Source: Gnetum montanum
Lineage: Eukaryota > Streptophyta > Gnetopsida > Gnetales > Gnetaceae
Assembly: GCA_015680685.1 (NCBI GenBank)
Contig: MNCI01005181.1
Location: 129,846-189,845, forward strand
DNA length: 60,000 bases
Direction of reading: 5' to 3'
The translations under genes and the position numbers were made by a program. Shown one piece after another: positions 36,385 through 48,035 of this stretch. Each line of letters starts with the position of its first letter. Within the stretch, counting starts at the first letter, position 1. The notes beneath the pieces were generated by a model. The model searched no databases. It was given only the letters and a program-made list of their open reading frames with translations, and was not told where the DNA came from.

Positions 36385-36512
36385 ACTGTGGGTACATGGA
36401 AAATAATCTATCTCTGGGGTGATCAATCTGCCAAAGCTTTGCTACTTTACTGTGGGTACATGGAAAATAATCTATCTCTGGGGTGATCAATCTGCCAGAG
36501 CTTCGCTACTTT
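36385..36512 (+). repeat. 64-bp tandem duplication
   Basis: Two nearly identical 64-bp units starting ACTGTGGGTACATGG. The partner LTR has one unit, so the duplication arose in this LTR after integration or was lost from the other. Confidence 0.85.
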
Positions 36513-36573
36513 AAGCCTAGGATGAGGAATAAGGGGAGTGCTGCCTCTTATTTATAGATATCACAGGGGATGA

Positions 36574-36632
36574 CGCGATATCGCGACAACCGTGATATCG
36601 CGCATGCGATATCGCAGCTCATGCGATATCGC
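36574..36632 (-). promoter_or_regulatory. Palindrome array in U3
   Basis: Four copies of the 10-bp palindrome GCGATATCGC (36,575-36,584; 36,592-36,601 with one change; 36,606-36,615; 36,623-36,632) lie 17, 14 and 17 bp apart at the start of U3 and about 20-80 bp upstream of the TATA box on the element strand. The partner LTR keeps a similar set at about 42,735-42,812, and copy 1 has decayed versions. Regular spacing upstream of the TATA box suggests binding sites; this is inference. Confidence 0.6.
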
Positions 36633-36641
36633 GTCCCATCA

Positions 36642-38781
36642 TACCGCCATGACTAAATGAAAACTCGTCCTCGAGTTCATTACAATGATATCTGGTAGGT
36701 ATGGAATTATTGAGGGAATGGAACTAATGGGATGACATGTGAATGGATCATTATTACAAGACTTGAAAAAACTGGTATTCATGACAACAAGGGTGAACAC
36801 CTTATTACATTGACATCAAGCCACATTTGGAAGCTTGAGAGAAAAGAGGAGAGAAAAGAGAAGAAAAGAAAAGAGAAGAAGTCTTGTTGCTGCCAATGCC
36901 CAGATTGCATCTTTTGTTGTCCATTCGTAAGTGCATCATCAATCCTGCTCCTTGCATAGCCGCTTTCAGCACTGCTCCATTCCAAGTGCTCTCTCCAGAT
37001 TCGATCTGTTATTGCATGGTTGCCATCTACACACACAACATAGTCTTATATTAGCAAGGATAAATGAATTTCAATGTGGTTATACCTTGCTTCAGTGTAA
37101 GTCCATTGGCTAGGTTGTGGCATGGATGATACAGATCTTGGAATATATAAATGATGACTACTGAATATGTAGGGGTAGGAAGAAAATCGAAAAAATTTGG
37201 GGCTAGGAGAAAATCAAAAAAATCAAGCCCCATACCCCCATGACTAATCACGAACCTCCAGTAGCGTTAGAATGGAGAAAGAAAGGAGTAAGAAAGAGGA
37301 AGAAAAAGAGATAACTAGGACATCAATAAAATAGATGTCAAGATGGAAATGAAAAAAATAAGATTAATTACAAAAAGTGAAGGGAAAGAAGTTAACTAAT
37401 GCGCCAAATAGGAATGTCAGTGGGTCCTCCCCAAAGTAGGCTCATGCCCGTAGTGCCTTGACAAACCCACATTCAAAGAGTCCGTAGGCTCTGGAAATGT
37501 ACTTTAGAACAAGAGTTAATGTCTTAACCATGAGAATTTACCAAAAATAAAACAATGTATCTACTAAAATATACACTAATGATACAATCGACAATGAGGT
37601 GAATAGTGGAGAGAAGGGTGGAGAGAAGAGGATGGAATGGAATCCCAAGAACAAGGTGGTGTATAGCCCCTTGTATGTGTCATAATTTATGTAACTTGGC
37701 AAATCTCATTCCAACTCTGGCCTCAAACCAACCACATCCAGTGACTTTGTATCAATACACTTGGTCGAACCATCCATTGGAGTAACAAGAATGCATATCC
37801 AAAAGCTACCACCATTTCGACAAAAAAAGGAGAGAATGGGAAGCGAGAAGGGCTTTAGTCAGAGGGAACACTTTGGTTCCATAACCAGTGCTTGTAGCCC
37901 AAAGTTATTTTGTCTAAGGGGTGTGCTTCGAATTCTCACTTTGGTTTGTTTGTTTGTTTGTTTTTTTTTTGTGTTTTGCATTTTTATGCGTGAGAACCAC
38001 ACCATGCAAAGACTTTTTATTTTTATTGTCTTGGCTTCTAAAAAGTGGGTAACATTGGCATGACAAGAAAACTTAAGAAGAAAACATCCAAGAACCCAAG
38101 AGAATGGCCAACACAGATGCATCAAGTTCCCTTGAAGTCACACCCATTTCAAACCTTGAGTCCCTCCTTAGTTTGAGAAGTACCCAATCACCAATTCATT
38201 AGAGTTCTTATTAGGAAGGGAACTGTACATTTCCAAGCCAAGAGAAACCATAGACTTTGGTGGATAGGTGGATGAAGTGGACTCATTGCCTACCATATCA
38301 AAAGAACATACCCTAGTGTCAACATTGTAACTTAAAGGTAAAAACCAAACATCAGCAATCAATGAAAAATAGTTTATACCATTGTTCCAAACACTTATTG
38401 GGTGACAAACTTACATGGTGGATGGCACACACGCACACACACACACACACACAATGGAAAAGTACAATGATGTTGTAAAAAAAATAAGAAAAGTTAAAGA
38501 AATTTGCAAAACAAAAATGAGAAAAGTTAAAGAAATTTGTAAAAAAAAAACATGAAAAGTTAAAGAAATTTATAAAAGAAAAACATGTAAAAAAAATATG
38601 TGTAAAACAAAAACTTAAAAGAACTGAGGGCCTCCAATGATTAGCATAGGTGGCCATCTCCCCCCTGACTGAATTGTAAGGGAGAGATCCAAAATAATGA
38701 GCGCCTGTTTGAATTTCTTAAAAGTGCCCAACTTCTCCCCACTAATGTTCTTAGGTTGAGGGGTGGAAGTTGGTGATGCTC
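36642..38781 (-). other. Non-coding 3' region, gypsy copy 2
   Basis: Colinear with 15,084-17,215 of copy 1 and without a gene. It contains a T-rich tract (37,945-37,970), a CA repeat (38,425-38,452) and, at 38,475-38,620, an A-rich array of about 35-bp units (AAAAGTTAAAGAAATTTG). Confidence 0.7.
38425..38620 (+). repeat. CA microsatellite and A-rich array
   Basis: A CA repeat of about 14 units is followed by three copies of GAAAAGTTAAAGAAATTTG with A-rich spacers. Copy 1 has shorter and differently arranged versions at 16,832-16,960, so the array changes quickly. Confidence 0.7.
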
Positions 38782-39345
38782 CTATTCCAATGTGTCTATG
38801 CCTCTATTGTTAGCATTAGTTTTCTTAGTTCGTTCCATGCATATTTGTTTGCTTTTTCGAGTAGCTGTCAACCACGGGGTGTCTACTACTAGTTGTGTGG
38901 TTGCTACATACAGGAATCTTTGTTTCAAAGTCTCAAGGGTGCACCTGTTACATGGAGACATTTCCTCCATGTCATCACCTGATGAATCACTGTATGTGAT
39001 ACATGGAACTTTCCTCTTCTCAATCTTTTCGTAAATATTTATCTTAGATATTTGCAAGGAAAGATCATGGATCCCTAGGTACGCATCTACTATACTTAGC
39101 CATGGCCTTCCCATTATAATTGGGAAGCCCCCTTCGTTGTTAACTTTAATCACTAGGAAATTGGCTGGGTATGACCACCCACACAAAGTGGTGATGATGT
39201 CCTCCATCAATCCTAAGGGAATGGTGATGGACTGGTTAGCCAGATCCAATTGGATGTTACTCTTCTTAAGTTGGGGCAGGTTCTAGGCTTGATACATTTC
39301 TCATGATATTAGGTTGACTCCGGAACCTGAGTCAAGAAGAGCCTA
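38782..39345 (-). pseudogene. Retropepsin of gypsy copy 2
   Basis: The minus strand reads LLDSGSGVNLIS (DSGSG codons 39,319-39,333), then a stop where copy 1 has Arg, then a block with ITIPLGLMEDI and FPIIMGRPWL, the protease end. The frame is open from 39,249 to 38,782, and after the protease it continues as a hydrophilic tail of about 80 residues. Copy 1 shares a stop in the MYQA.NLP block, which supports a common inactive ancestor. No RT follows. Confidence 0.75.
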
Positions 39346-41727
39346 ATGTGGTGTATTTCCAGTGATTTGCAAATGAATTAAGGGGCTCCCAAGGTCAGAT
39401 AGTTTCCTGGGAAGGTGGCCCACCTTGATCCAGTCGGTTACGATATGTGTCAACATAACTATATGCATACAAGTCTTTTGGACTAAAGGATGCTTCGAAG
39501 GGTTAGTTGTTGGAGGCTTATACATCTACTCAACCGCTTGTTGTTGCGAGAGTTTGTTTGGGCTCCTAGTTCTGAAGAAGGACCTCTTCTTTGTACAATT
39601 GCTAGAACCAGCACCTGATTGAATATTTACAAGCTAAATATTTATAGCTCTTGCGGCGTAACGTTGTTGCGGTTGAGTAGGTAATTCCCCTTGCATTGTT
39701 GAAACAGGTTGTATGGGAACTATAGGTGGAAGAGATGTGGATGGAGTTGGAGGATGGGATAAGTGTGAGATGTCTCTCGAAGGAGAAGGAGTCCTCCTGA
39801 AGTACTCCCAAACTTGGTAGTGACGTTGGGGAGTAGTGTGACCCGTAGAGTCACCTGGAGAAACCGGCTATTACACATAATAACCATAAGGATCGGGCTA
39901 CTAGTAAGGGTACTGTTGTGTTGGCGGTGGCATCCCCCATGATTGTGGGTATTGCCACTACTGATATTGTCCAATGGGCCATGGTGGAGTTCCACTTGGA
40001 TAATACGTTAGTGGTTGGTGGAACTGCCTTAGGTTACCTTGTGGATAAGGTAACCTTTGGGGTGTTTGCCATTGATTGAGTCTTGGATTTAGTGCANNNN
40101 NNNNNNNNNNNNNNNNNNNNNNNNNNNNNNNNNNNNNNNNNNNNNNNNNNNNNNNNNNNNNNNNNNNNNNNNNNNNNNNNNNNNNNNNNNNNNNNNNNNN
40201 NNNNNNNNNNNNNNNNNNNNNNNNNNNNNNNNNNNNNNNNNNNNNNNNNNNNNNNNNNNNNNNNNNNNNNNNNNNNNNNNNNNNNNNNNNNNNNNNNNNN
40301 NNNNNNNNNNNNNNNNNNNNNNNNNNNNNNNNNNNNNNNNNNNNNNNNNNNNNNNNNNNNNNNNNNNNNNNNNNNNNNNNNNNNNNNNNNNNNNNNNNNN
40401 NNNNNNNNNNNNNNNNNNNNNNNNNNNNNNNNNNNNNNNNNNNNNNNNNNNNNNNNNNNNNNNNNNNNNNNNNNNNNNNNNNNNNNNNNNNNNNNNNNNN
40501 NNNNNNNNNNNNNNNNNNNNNNNNNNNNNNNNNNNNNNNNNNNNNNNNNNNNNNNNNNNNNTTGAAGAGTTCTAACATCGTACTCCACCTCCTGATGGTT
40601 TCCAGTTCTAAGGACTGGTACCAACTCTTTGCTTCTTTAATGAGTGTCCTTGGAAACAACTTAAGCTTCTGCCACTTATTGTCTATATGCTACAAGGCAC
40701 AAGCATCATGGAATGCCTATAAATGATGTTGTGGATCAGCGTTGTATCCCCCTTCAAAATGTGGGATATTATTTATGTCCAAACGCTTGATCCGACTATC
40801 TTTTAAGTGCCTTGTGGGAATCCTAACAGCCTCTGTAATGTCAAGCATACTTCGGGTTACAAGTAAGGGTTCGTCATGATCATTTCTTTCATGACATCTA
40901 TGATGTCTTCGTGGTTCCCTACTCTCCCTACGTCCTTGCCCTTGGCCTACCTCTCAACCTTCCTATCGAGGCCTCTCATCTTCCTTACCTTTACCCTCAC
41001 TGTTATGTTCATGATGGCTGCACCCAGATGTGGAAGGAGAGTGTGAGTGGTGAGATGAAGGAGAAGAGGAAGGGGAGCCATCACCATGGTGATGTTTCTT
41101 ACCTTCTCTTTGGCTGCTTCAGCCCTGATCATTATAACGATCTAAGTGCCTGTCCTTAGTGTGAGTGGTTGCTCCTTCTGTCAACAGTTGGTGATCACGG
41201 GGATTAGAACCCATAGTATGTATAGTTGATCGAAGGCTCTAATGCCTAACCTCTTCACCATCATGAGGAGGGAAAACATCATTTGCTAAAGAACCTATTA
41301 TAAGGTGTTCCTCATCTCCTATTTCACTAAGGACATGTGAGGCTTTGCCCTTCAGCAGTGTATGTTGACTCTCCTATCTTAAGTCCCTCTTATGTTGTGC
41401 GTCTGTGGGATAATAATCCCTCATATCAAATTCCTCAGCAACATATTTAGTGAATAGTTCCTGCATGCCAATCTGTGCCAAGGCATGGAAGAGCATGTTC
41501 GGGACTAATCGATCTGGGGGTAACACGATGTTACCTTGCAGGTCTCTCCATCGCAGCTGTTTTTCTTGATGGAGGATAAAAGTAAAGTTCGAAATATACT
41601 CATCAAGACGAGTATAAACTATCTTATATTGTTTAGGACTTGGCTGGTTTTGGTTATGCGTTGTATGTTGCCAACTGTCTTTAGTGTTAGTCCTAGGTGA
41701 ATTAACTTTGTGAGAAGAAGTCATCAT
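39346..41727 (-). pseudogene. Gag of gypsy copy 2
   Basis: Gag starts at ATG 41,727, 119 bp after the primer site. The first 117 codons are open to 41,374, encoding a Ser/Asn-rich start and a globular N-terminal block. The His/Arg/Glu-rich linker (about 41,200-40,860), the core domain with FPRTL and W motifs (40,850-40,565), and after the gap the Pro/Gln-rich tail (40,090-39,480) follow in the order seen in copy 1. Stops and frame changes are frequent. The zinc-knuckle part is lost in the gap. Confidence 0.7.
40097..40561. other. Assembly gap (N)
   Basis: 465 undetermined bases inside gag of gypsy copy 2. Copy 1 suggests that the missing part is the helical and zinc-knuckle region. Confidence 0.99.
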
Positions 41728-41845
41728 TTATCGGTATGCTATTTCGCCATATAAGTTCTTAATTAACTAATTAACCTAAAGGTTTGTTAAGGCTCACAAT
41801 AATGTGAATGATTTCCTTATGTTCTAATTGGCATACAAACACTTA

Positions 41846-41864
41846 GTCCCTAGCAATGGCGCCA
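41846..41864 (-). other. Primer binding site, gypsy copy 2
   Basis: Minus-strand TGGCGCCATTGCTAGGGAC, one base from the 5' LTR. It resembles the Asp-tRNA-type site TGGCGCCGTTGCCGGGGA known from Athila-like elements. Confidence 0.8.
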
Positions 41865-41865
41865 A

Positions 41866-42818
41866 TGACGAGTGGCGGGTATCCCTATACTCAACCATAT
41901 GAATATGAGCATCGCATGCACAATCCGGTGAAACTCCATAGACTAAATGCCTACACGCTACTTGGAACACTTGGGGTTAATTAATCATTGTCTTCCCAGG
42001 CTTTCTTGTATGTGTCATGGTGTATGGTTAAGCAAGTCTGAGGTATATGATTTTTTTGGTATTTTATGTTTTTCTCATATGCTAAGAGGTAAAGGGTTGA
42101 GAAACTAACTAACTCTAACTAATGAAATAAGTCCTAGTGTCAGCATCTATTCCCACTTACTGTACATACCCTGAACTATGCAACTGTGGCTACCAAACGC
42201 TAATTGTTACTGGGATCACCACACATAATGCACATGCTCGAAGTGGCTGTACTAAGGTACTTAACTAACCTAATTGTGATAAGAATCCATTCCTTGGCTA
42301 ACCATACACATCCTTGAATGCTCGTAACCAAGTCGTACTTATCCCATGTTCTAGGAGTTTAGGGTGAGAGAAACTAATTGCGATGAGTAACTGATTTCTT
42401 GACTAACCGTACACATTCGTAAATGCTCGTAATCAAGTCGTACTCATACCGCACTAATGTAGGTAATAAATGACATGTAAGAAATAACATGTAATAAACC
42501 TATTCCATGTACTGAAAGGTTTATCCACAAAGCTCGTCTTTATTGCCATACACAACTTTTGTTCAGGTACAAAGCTGCTTGAATAAAGATCCATTCACTT
42601 GGGGACTCCTACTGCGAGTACATGGAAAATAATCTATCTCTGGGGTGATCAATCTGCCAAAGCTTTGCTACTTTAAGCCTAGGATGAGGAACAAGGGGAG
42701 TGCCGCCTCTTATTTATAGATATGGTAGCGGACCGCGATATCGCATGGGATGCGATATCGCGACAGCCACGATATCACGTACATGATATCGCGGCTCATG
42801 CGATATCGCGTCCCATCA
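41866..42818 (-). mobile_element. Gypsy copy 2, 5' LTR
   Basis: Plus-strand TGACGAGTGG to CCCATCA. The TATA box is intact (plus TATTTATA at 42,711-42,718). GCGATATCGC-type palindromes occupy about 42,735-42,812. A small duplication (ACATGTAA word) is present near 42,472-42,495. Confidence 0.85.
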
Positions 42819-42823
42819 CCAGG

Positions 42824-43002
42824 TATAAATGTCTTAGGTCAAACCCTCAAAGGTTACCTCAAGAGATGCATCCATTATTACAACATGCCCTTTCGAGTAT
42901 TAATTACAACTACACTTTTGGGTCTTCTAATGATAACATGAACACTTGTTATGAAGAGGCACCATCTTTGTTATGCAGTAACATCATATGGAAATGGGGA
43001 CA
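42824..43002 (-). mobile_element. 5' LTR of CCR4-carrying element, right part
   Basis: Continuation of the LTR after the gypsy insertion. It matches 31,029-31,208 and ends at GGGGACA. Confidence 0.7.
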
Positions 43003-46000
43003 TGACAATTGCACTGTATCAAAAAAAATGTAGAGAAGATCTATTGTGACTTCCATCATGATTTTTATCTCTATTACAATAGAAGTCATGATGCATGGAG
43101 ACATCATTTTCACCACCACTGGAAGGAGAATATGTCATACAAGGAAGATGAGCATGATGCACAAAATGAAAATTACAAAAATAACAAATTACAACTTAAC
43201 ATCAAAAATAAGGATTAAATCAACATAGGTTAGATCAATAATTAATATATCATCAAATAAATTTGATTTAAAAGTTATGTTATTAACCAAAATTAATATA
43301 TTCAAGAATATTTTCTCCACTTTCAGAGATCAACTAAGAAACAAGCTTCATCAAGTAAGAGCAAGTTCAAATCTAGAAGCCTCTAACAGATTCACAAAGC
43401 ATAACCATGAGCATAAGCACAAAAGAGAGAAATATGTACAGTTGATGCTAAGAGGGCTATCATTGCTAAGTATTTGTGGGCATAAGAGGGAGTGTTTGGG
43501 CAATTATAAGAATAAAAAATTAATAATTTATTTTCTAAAATAGGTAACATTATTCACATTAAGGATCTAATAGTCAACTAATGAGTTAAAGCTAGCAAGA
43601 AAATACTAGAATAAGCCCACATATTCAAAAATAGCTTCCAAGATAAAATAAAAGAATAATTGGAATAAATATCAAATATCTATTAACATGACTTATAACC
43701 ATATTATTACATTATCGAAAATCAAATAACATAAAAATATTAATTAAATACTATATAATAAACATTAATAAAATACCATTAATGGGCCACTACCATCCTT
43801 CCAACTTGTCCTTCACAAGAGGCACCAAGCATTGGTTAATTCTAAGAAATAATAATCACAAAATGAAATTAAAAAAAAATAGTATTTCCAAATATGTAAT
43901 AAGAGAAAGGTCAAAGGTCCATATCTTAAGAAACATAAGTTATAACATGATGTATAGAAATGTCAATGCACATGAACAAGAAGTCAAGGTTTCAAACCTT
44001 AAGATGCACAACCATAAATATAAGCATAAGAGAGATGTTATAATGCACTAGCATTAACCACTAGAAACATAAAATATATTATTAACATAACATATTAAAT
44101 ATACCCTTATGCTTAAGAACCAAACATAAAAAATAAGTAACCTAAGATCCTAGGTTTGAAGCATTGAGGTGTTATACTTTCACGCTAGATAATTCCAACA
44201 TCCATGAAGGACATGAAATTATTTAGCTGGTTTGAAGCCCAAATTGATAAAAGTTATGTTAGTTTCTCACCATACCAGGTTCCTACTATTGTTATCCTTG
44301 AAAAACTACCATGTGAAATATCCATAGACATAATGGTAGTTAAATGTCAATAAATAATACAAAAAATTAGAACACACATTAGTCCATATGGTAATATTCA
44401 TGTTATATTAATACATATCTAATGAATTCATAATAGCACCATGAAAATGACGTGAATGGACTAAAAATGGAATAGTAGAAGTGGGATATCAAGTACTGTA
44501 TCCATGGATATAGTGAATCCCACACGTAGAGCATGACTAAAATGCAAAGTATACTTGTCTAATTATATTTCAAACTAAGTCCTACTAAATTCAATGATGT
44601 TGCATTGTATCATCCTTCAACCCACCATCATGAGATGAAATGAACAATTACATGAGCACATGGTCACTTACACAAGAAAGAAGAAAACATAGCATGAAGA
44701 ATATTTAGAAAATTAACTAATTAATTAAACATTTTAAGGACATATGATCCTTGGATACTAGTTAGTGGTGCATCTTTCAAATTGGATTATATGTTTTTCC
44801 AAAAACATGATCAGTGTTAATCCCACTAGAAATGCACCTTCAAGGATGGATTAAATGCACTTCCAATCATTTGTGAAAATTATTCTACAAGATTGTTTAA
44901 ATTCTTAGAAGTAGCCTACCTTCAAACATGGATTACATGTCTTTCTAGTAGTACCCAAAAGGATGATTTCATCTAAATTAATTAATTAATTAATTTTTTA
45001 TCCAAAAAAACTTAAATTAGAAAATGGATCACATGCCTTTCAAGTAATATGACAAGGAAACATGCTATCTAAACATTATTCCCTTAGTAATTTTAATATG
45101 AGTAATGTTAATAAAACCCAATGTAGAGTCTCAAGAAATCAACAAACCTTCTTGATGTGACATGTTTAACCATAACTATATGGTTCTTCTTCCTTCTATC
45201 TAGGTGTAGTGACCATAACAATCCATTAAAGTTATTATTGTATAAGGACCAAATAGCCCTAATGAGAATGATCTCTCATTTTTTAGAGATGAAGGGATGA
45301 ATTTATGATCATAGTATATGTTTTTCATTATTGCATCCTATTCAATATTTCTATCAAACTAAAAGAAAATATTTTTACAATTAACTAAAAGTATCATGTG
45401 AATACTATAAGATCTCTCTAGTGTTTGAAATTTGATGCATTATGGGATATTTTTTGGGTTACAATATAGGACCTAATCATGTAGCTTTAGCTCAAAGTAT
45501 CTAATTTTGCTAACATGTCTATGCTATGATAGATTTTGTGGATCTCATTATGCATAAGTATTACCATTTTATTTTAATCTAACATATTGAGATTTGTCTA
45601 TTATTATTTTTGGGCTAAACCAAGATCAAGATCTAAGTTAAAAGTGATGGTTAGTTTGCAAAGTTCAACTTGGATTAGCAATTTTGACAATTTTCCATAT
45701 ACTAACTCATAGGAATAATAGCTTATAAGAAGTTTCCATGTTAAGAAATATACCCCAAAGAATATCATTTAATTTTATGTTCCTATCCTTCTTATATTTA
45801 CTAATGATTTATGTTAATATTATAGTTATTTCTCTATTGGTGACTTTTATTAGAACTAACCTTATCTTTTAGGAATACGGATAAAATAATGATAGGTAAT
45901 TATAATTTTCCTAATATTTAACAACATATGATTTAGTGTAGAAACACCTTCCATTCCTAAGTTATAATTCCTACTTTCCATGTGATATAGAAGTCATAGT

Positions 46001-47260
46001 GTAACCCCTCATCATAGGGCCTTACAATATTATGTTATTTTTGCTTATGTGCATAATTAGCTATGATTGGATTCATGGGAACATATCATTCATTCTAATA
46101 TTTTATTGATATATTTTTTGAGATCTTATGATGTTATGATTATGCACACTAATCTTGCTAAATGTGTAGTATGATTTTTCTGGCTTACATGGTATGAGGA
46201 TTATGAGGGAAGATTGACCACTCAATAGGTATGTATGATTTTGATCTATGTGATGTTATGTTCTACACTCATGTTAATCCTATTAGTGTTATTTGGCAAA
46301 CCATGTTATCATGCTATGCATCTATAGAGTTAGTGTTATTTAGCAAATCATGTTATACATGTTAGATGATGTTATGATTATTATTATATTATGATTATGA
46401 TATTATCCATGTTTGAGCCATAGAGCTAGTTAGTATGTTTGTATTATTTCTTGAATATATTGTAGATGTGGTATGATATTATAGCTTTAATTAATATTTT
46501 TATTGGATTTCTCATGAGTAAGTTATGGAGAATGTGAGTCCTATGATATTAGTTATGAGGGGAAAATGGATGCAAAATTTATATAATTTTTAACTAAAAT
46601 TTAAACTAGTATATTTTACATATTTTAATTTATATTTATATAAAAAACATATAAAACATAATTTCCATTTCACCTTCAAATCATTCTTCCTTGGTTTCTC
46701 TAGTTTATTTTGATTCCTTCTATTCTATTGTTCTCCTATTATTTTCAATGGATTTATGTGATTTTTAAGATGTTGGGAGATTAGTTCAAAGTAGCTTATA
46801 ATTTAGGAGCCTTGATTTAAATTTCTATGAAGCTAAGATTTCATTTAAATCATTTTTATGCTTTTGTTTTTGGTTTTTAGGTTTCAAAAATTCTCCAAAT
46901 TTGATGGATAGTTTTTACCATTTTCCTATTTCAGTATTTTTGATGTGTATGCATAACTGTGGGGTTGGATGGAGAGATGAATAGGATCTAAAATGTATAT
47001 CAAAGATATGCTTATATTTAAATGTTGAACTATTGTGTTTGATGTTCTTGTATATGATGTGGATGAGTCTAACTTCCTCCTTTGGGAGTTATGATACAAA
47101 GTTCTATGAATAGTAAGATTCTTATTACTATGTTTCAGGAACTTCTAAAGAATACTATCAGCATATGAAGCTAGATAGAAGAAAAGGGATGTGATGATCC
47201 TTTAGTATACATGATGGTTGTCATTTTTTCTCTATCATTGCATGTTTTTTGCTCCAAAAA
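43003..47260. other. AT-rich unassigned DNA
   Basis: No gene or element that I can defend. Small items: a pair of CATAACCATGAGCATAAGC-like words (43,398 and about 44,010); an open coding-like patch at about 44,199-44,354 with a WFEAQID word; four spaced copies of a TTCAAA..ATGGATTA.ATG motif at about 44,775, 44,840, 44,920 and 45,015; and a 44-bp spaced direct repeat TTAGTGTTATTT.GCAAA (46,285 and 46,329). Confidence 0.5.
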
Positions 47261-47446
47261 TAAGTGATGGACAGGTTGAAACACTGTGAAAATTGTGAGT
47301 CAGCCTCAGGCAAGGATTCACAATTCAGGAAAGGGCGCATGTCAGAATTCCAGAAGGGAGAATAAGACAGAGCAACACCAAGAGGCACATAGCATCAAGT
47401 CTTCAACTTCTTGTGCAGATTCTTAATCTTACTATGTTTTCTCTGT

Positions 47447-47923
47447 TTACGCTATACCACGCGACGTAGCGTAATGGCGCTTAGCGTGATTTTGTTTAAA
47501 CATAGTCTGACATCAGAAGGATAGTTACTTCGGCATAGGGAGAGGCTTGAGTAGTGTAATATGCGACTTCTTGTATATTTTGCTAAGTCTTTTGTTCAAG
47601 GTCAGGTTTACGCTCTATTACGCACGGGAGCGTAATGAGCTCCAAAACAGTCAAACGCAAAGTCTAAGAAAGTACGATTGCTCATCATACGCTCATTAAG
47701 CAACGCAGCATATTGCACCGCCAAGCTAAACATTGTTTTACGATTCATTATGCGCGGCTTCGTAAGCAAGCGTAAAATAGCTTAAATCCATGGCTTCCAT
47801 GTTATGTCACGGTCATGCACGCAACGCAGCGTGAATGAGCATAATATAACCCAAAGACAGTTGAAATACGCCCGACGTGAATCTGTTCTTTACACGCACA
47901 ATACGCAAATAAGCGTATTGTGC
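47447..47923 (+). promoter_or_regulatory. Array of TTACGC/GCGTAA palindromes in U3
   Basis: Five short inverted repeats with similar arms lie in series: TTACGCTA/TAGCGTAA (47,447-47,474), TTACGCTC/GAGCGTAA (47,608-47,635), TTTTACG/CGTAAAA (47,736-47,777), CACGC/GCGTG (47,818-47,833) and an 11-bp perfect pair GCACAATACGC/GCGTATTGTGC (47,896-47,923, loop 6). The last is about 105 bp upstream of the TATA box. They may be protein binding sites or hairpins; the function is inferred. Confidence 0.65.
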
Positions 47924-48027
47924 ATAGTCATGAAGTTTGACACAAAAATGGTTAGACCAACAGTACCCGAAACATTTGGGACACACATCATCAGGGTTGC
48001 GCCTTTTCCACAGGGCGTCGCAGCCTA

Positions 48028-48035
48028 TAAATACC
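48028..48035 (+). promoter_or_regulatory. TATA box of the LTR
   Basis: TATAAATA in the context CC-TATAAATA-CCCC, a strong plant core promoter, placed downstream of the palindrome array. Transcription would begin near 48,060. Confidence 0.75.

Larger units (their letters stand above)
35656..36641 (-). mobile_element. Gypsy copy 2, 3' LTR
   Basis: Plus-strand TGATGAGTGG to CCCATCA. TATA box on the minus strand (plus TATTTATA, 36,549-36,556). It is longer than its partner mainly because of a 64-bp tandem duplication at 36,385-36,512. Confidence 0.85.
35656..42818 (-). mobile_element. Gag-protease gypsy element, copy 2
   Basis: A 7.2-kb minus-strand element with LTRs 35,656-36,641 and 41,866-42,818 and target duplication CTAGG (35,651-35,655) / CCAGG (42,819-42,823). 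The homologous empty site near 31,018 confirms the insertion point. The structure is the same as copy 1: Asp-type primer site, gag, retropepsin, 2.1 kb of non-coding DNA, no pol. A 465-bp gap lies in gag. Its LTR halves look more alike than those of copy 1, so it may be younger. Confidence 0.85.
30644..43002 (-). mobile_element. LTR element with captured CCR4 copy
   Basis: The direct repeats 30,644-31,208 and 35,268-35,655 plus 42,824-43,002 start with TGACATCCCATTC and end with GGGGACA. A primer site for initiator tRNA lies beside the right one and a purine-rich tract (AAGGAGGG on the minus strand) beside the left one. The element is therefore on the minus strand and about 5.2 kb once the nested gypsy is removed. 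No gag or pol was recognised. The 4-kb interior holds a CCR4-like pseudogene, a 5S-derived block and a 45-bp tandem array. Flanking duplications TGCTA/TGACA are only a weak match. Confidence 0.65.

Noticed and set aside
36574-36632. CRISPR-like spaced repeats (GCGATATCGC array)
   Set aside because: Units are too short, spacers are only 4-7 bp, and the array is part of an LTR in a plant element.
38352-38657. Phe-rich minus-strand frame in gypsy copy 2
   Set aside because: It is the translation of the A-rich tandem array and CA microsatellite.
40076-40726. Long open frames across the N gap
   Set aside because: They are open only because N codons are not read as stops.
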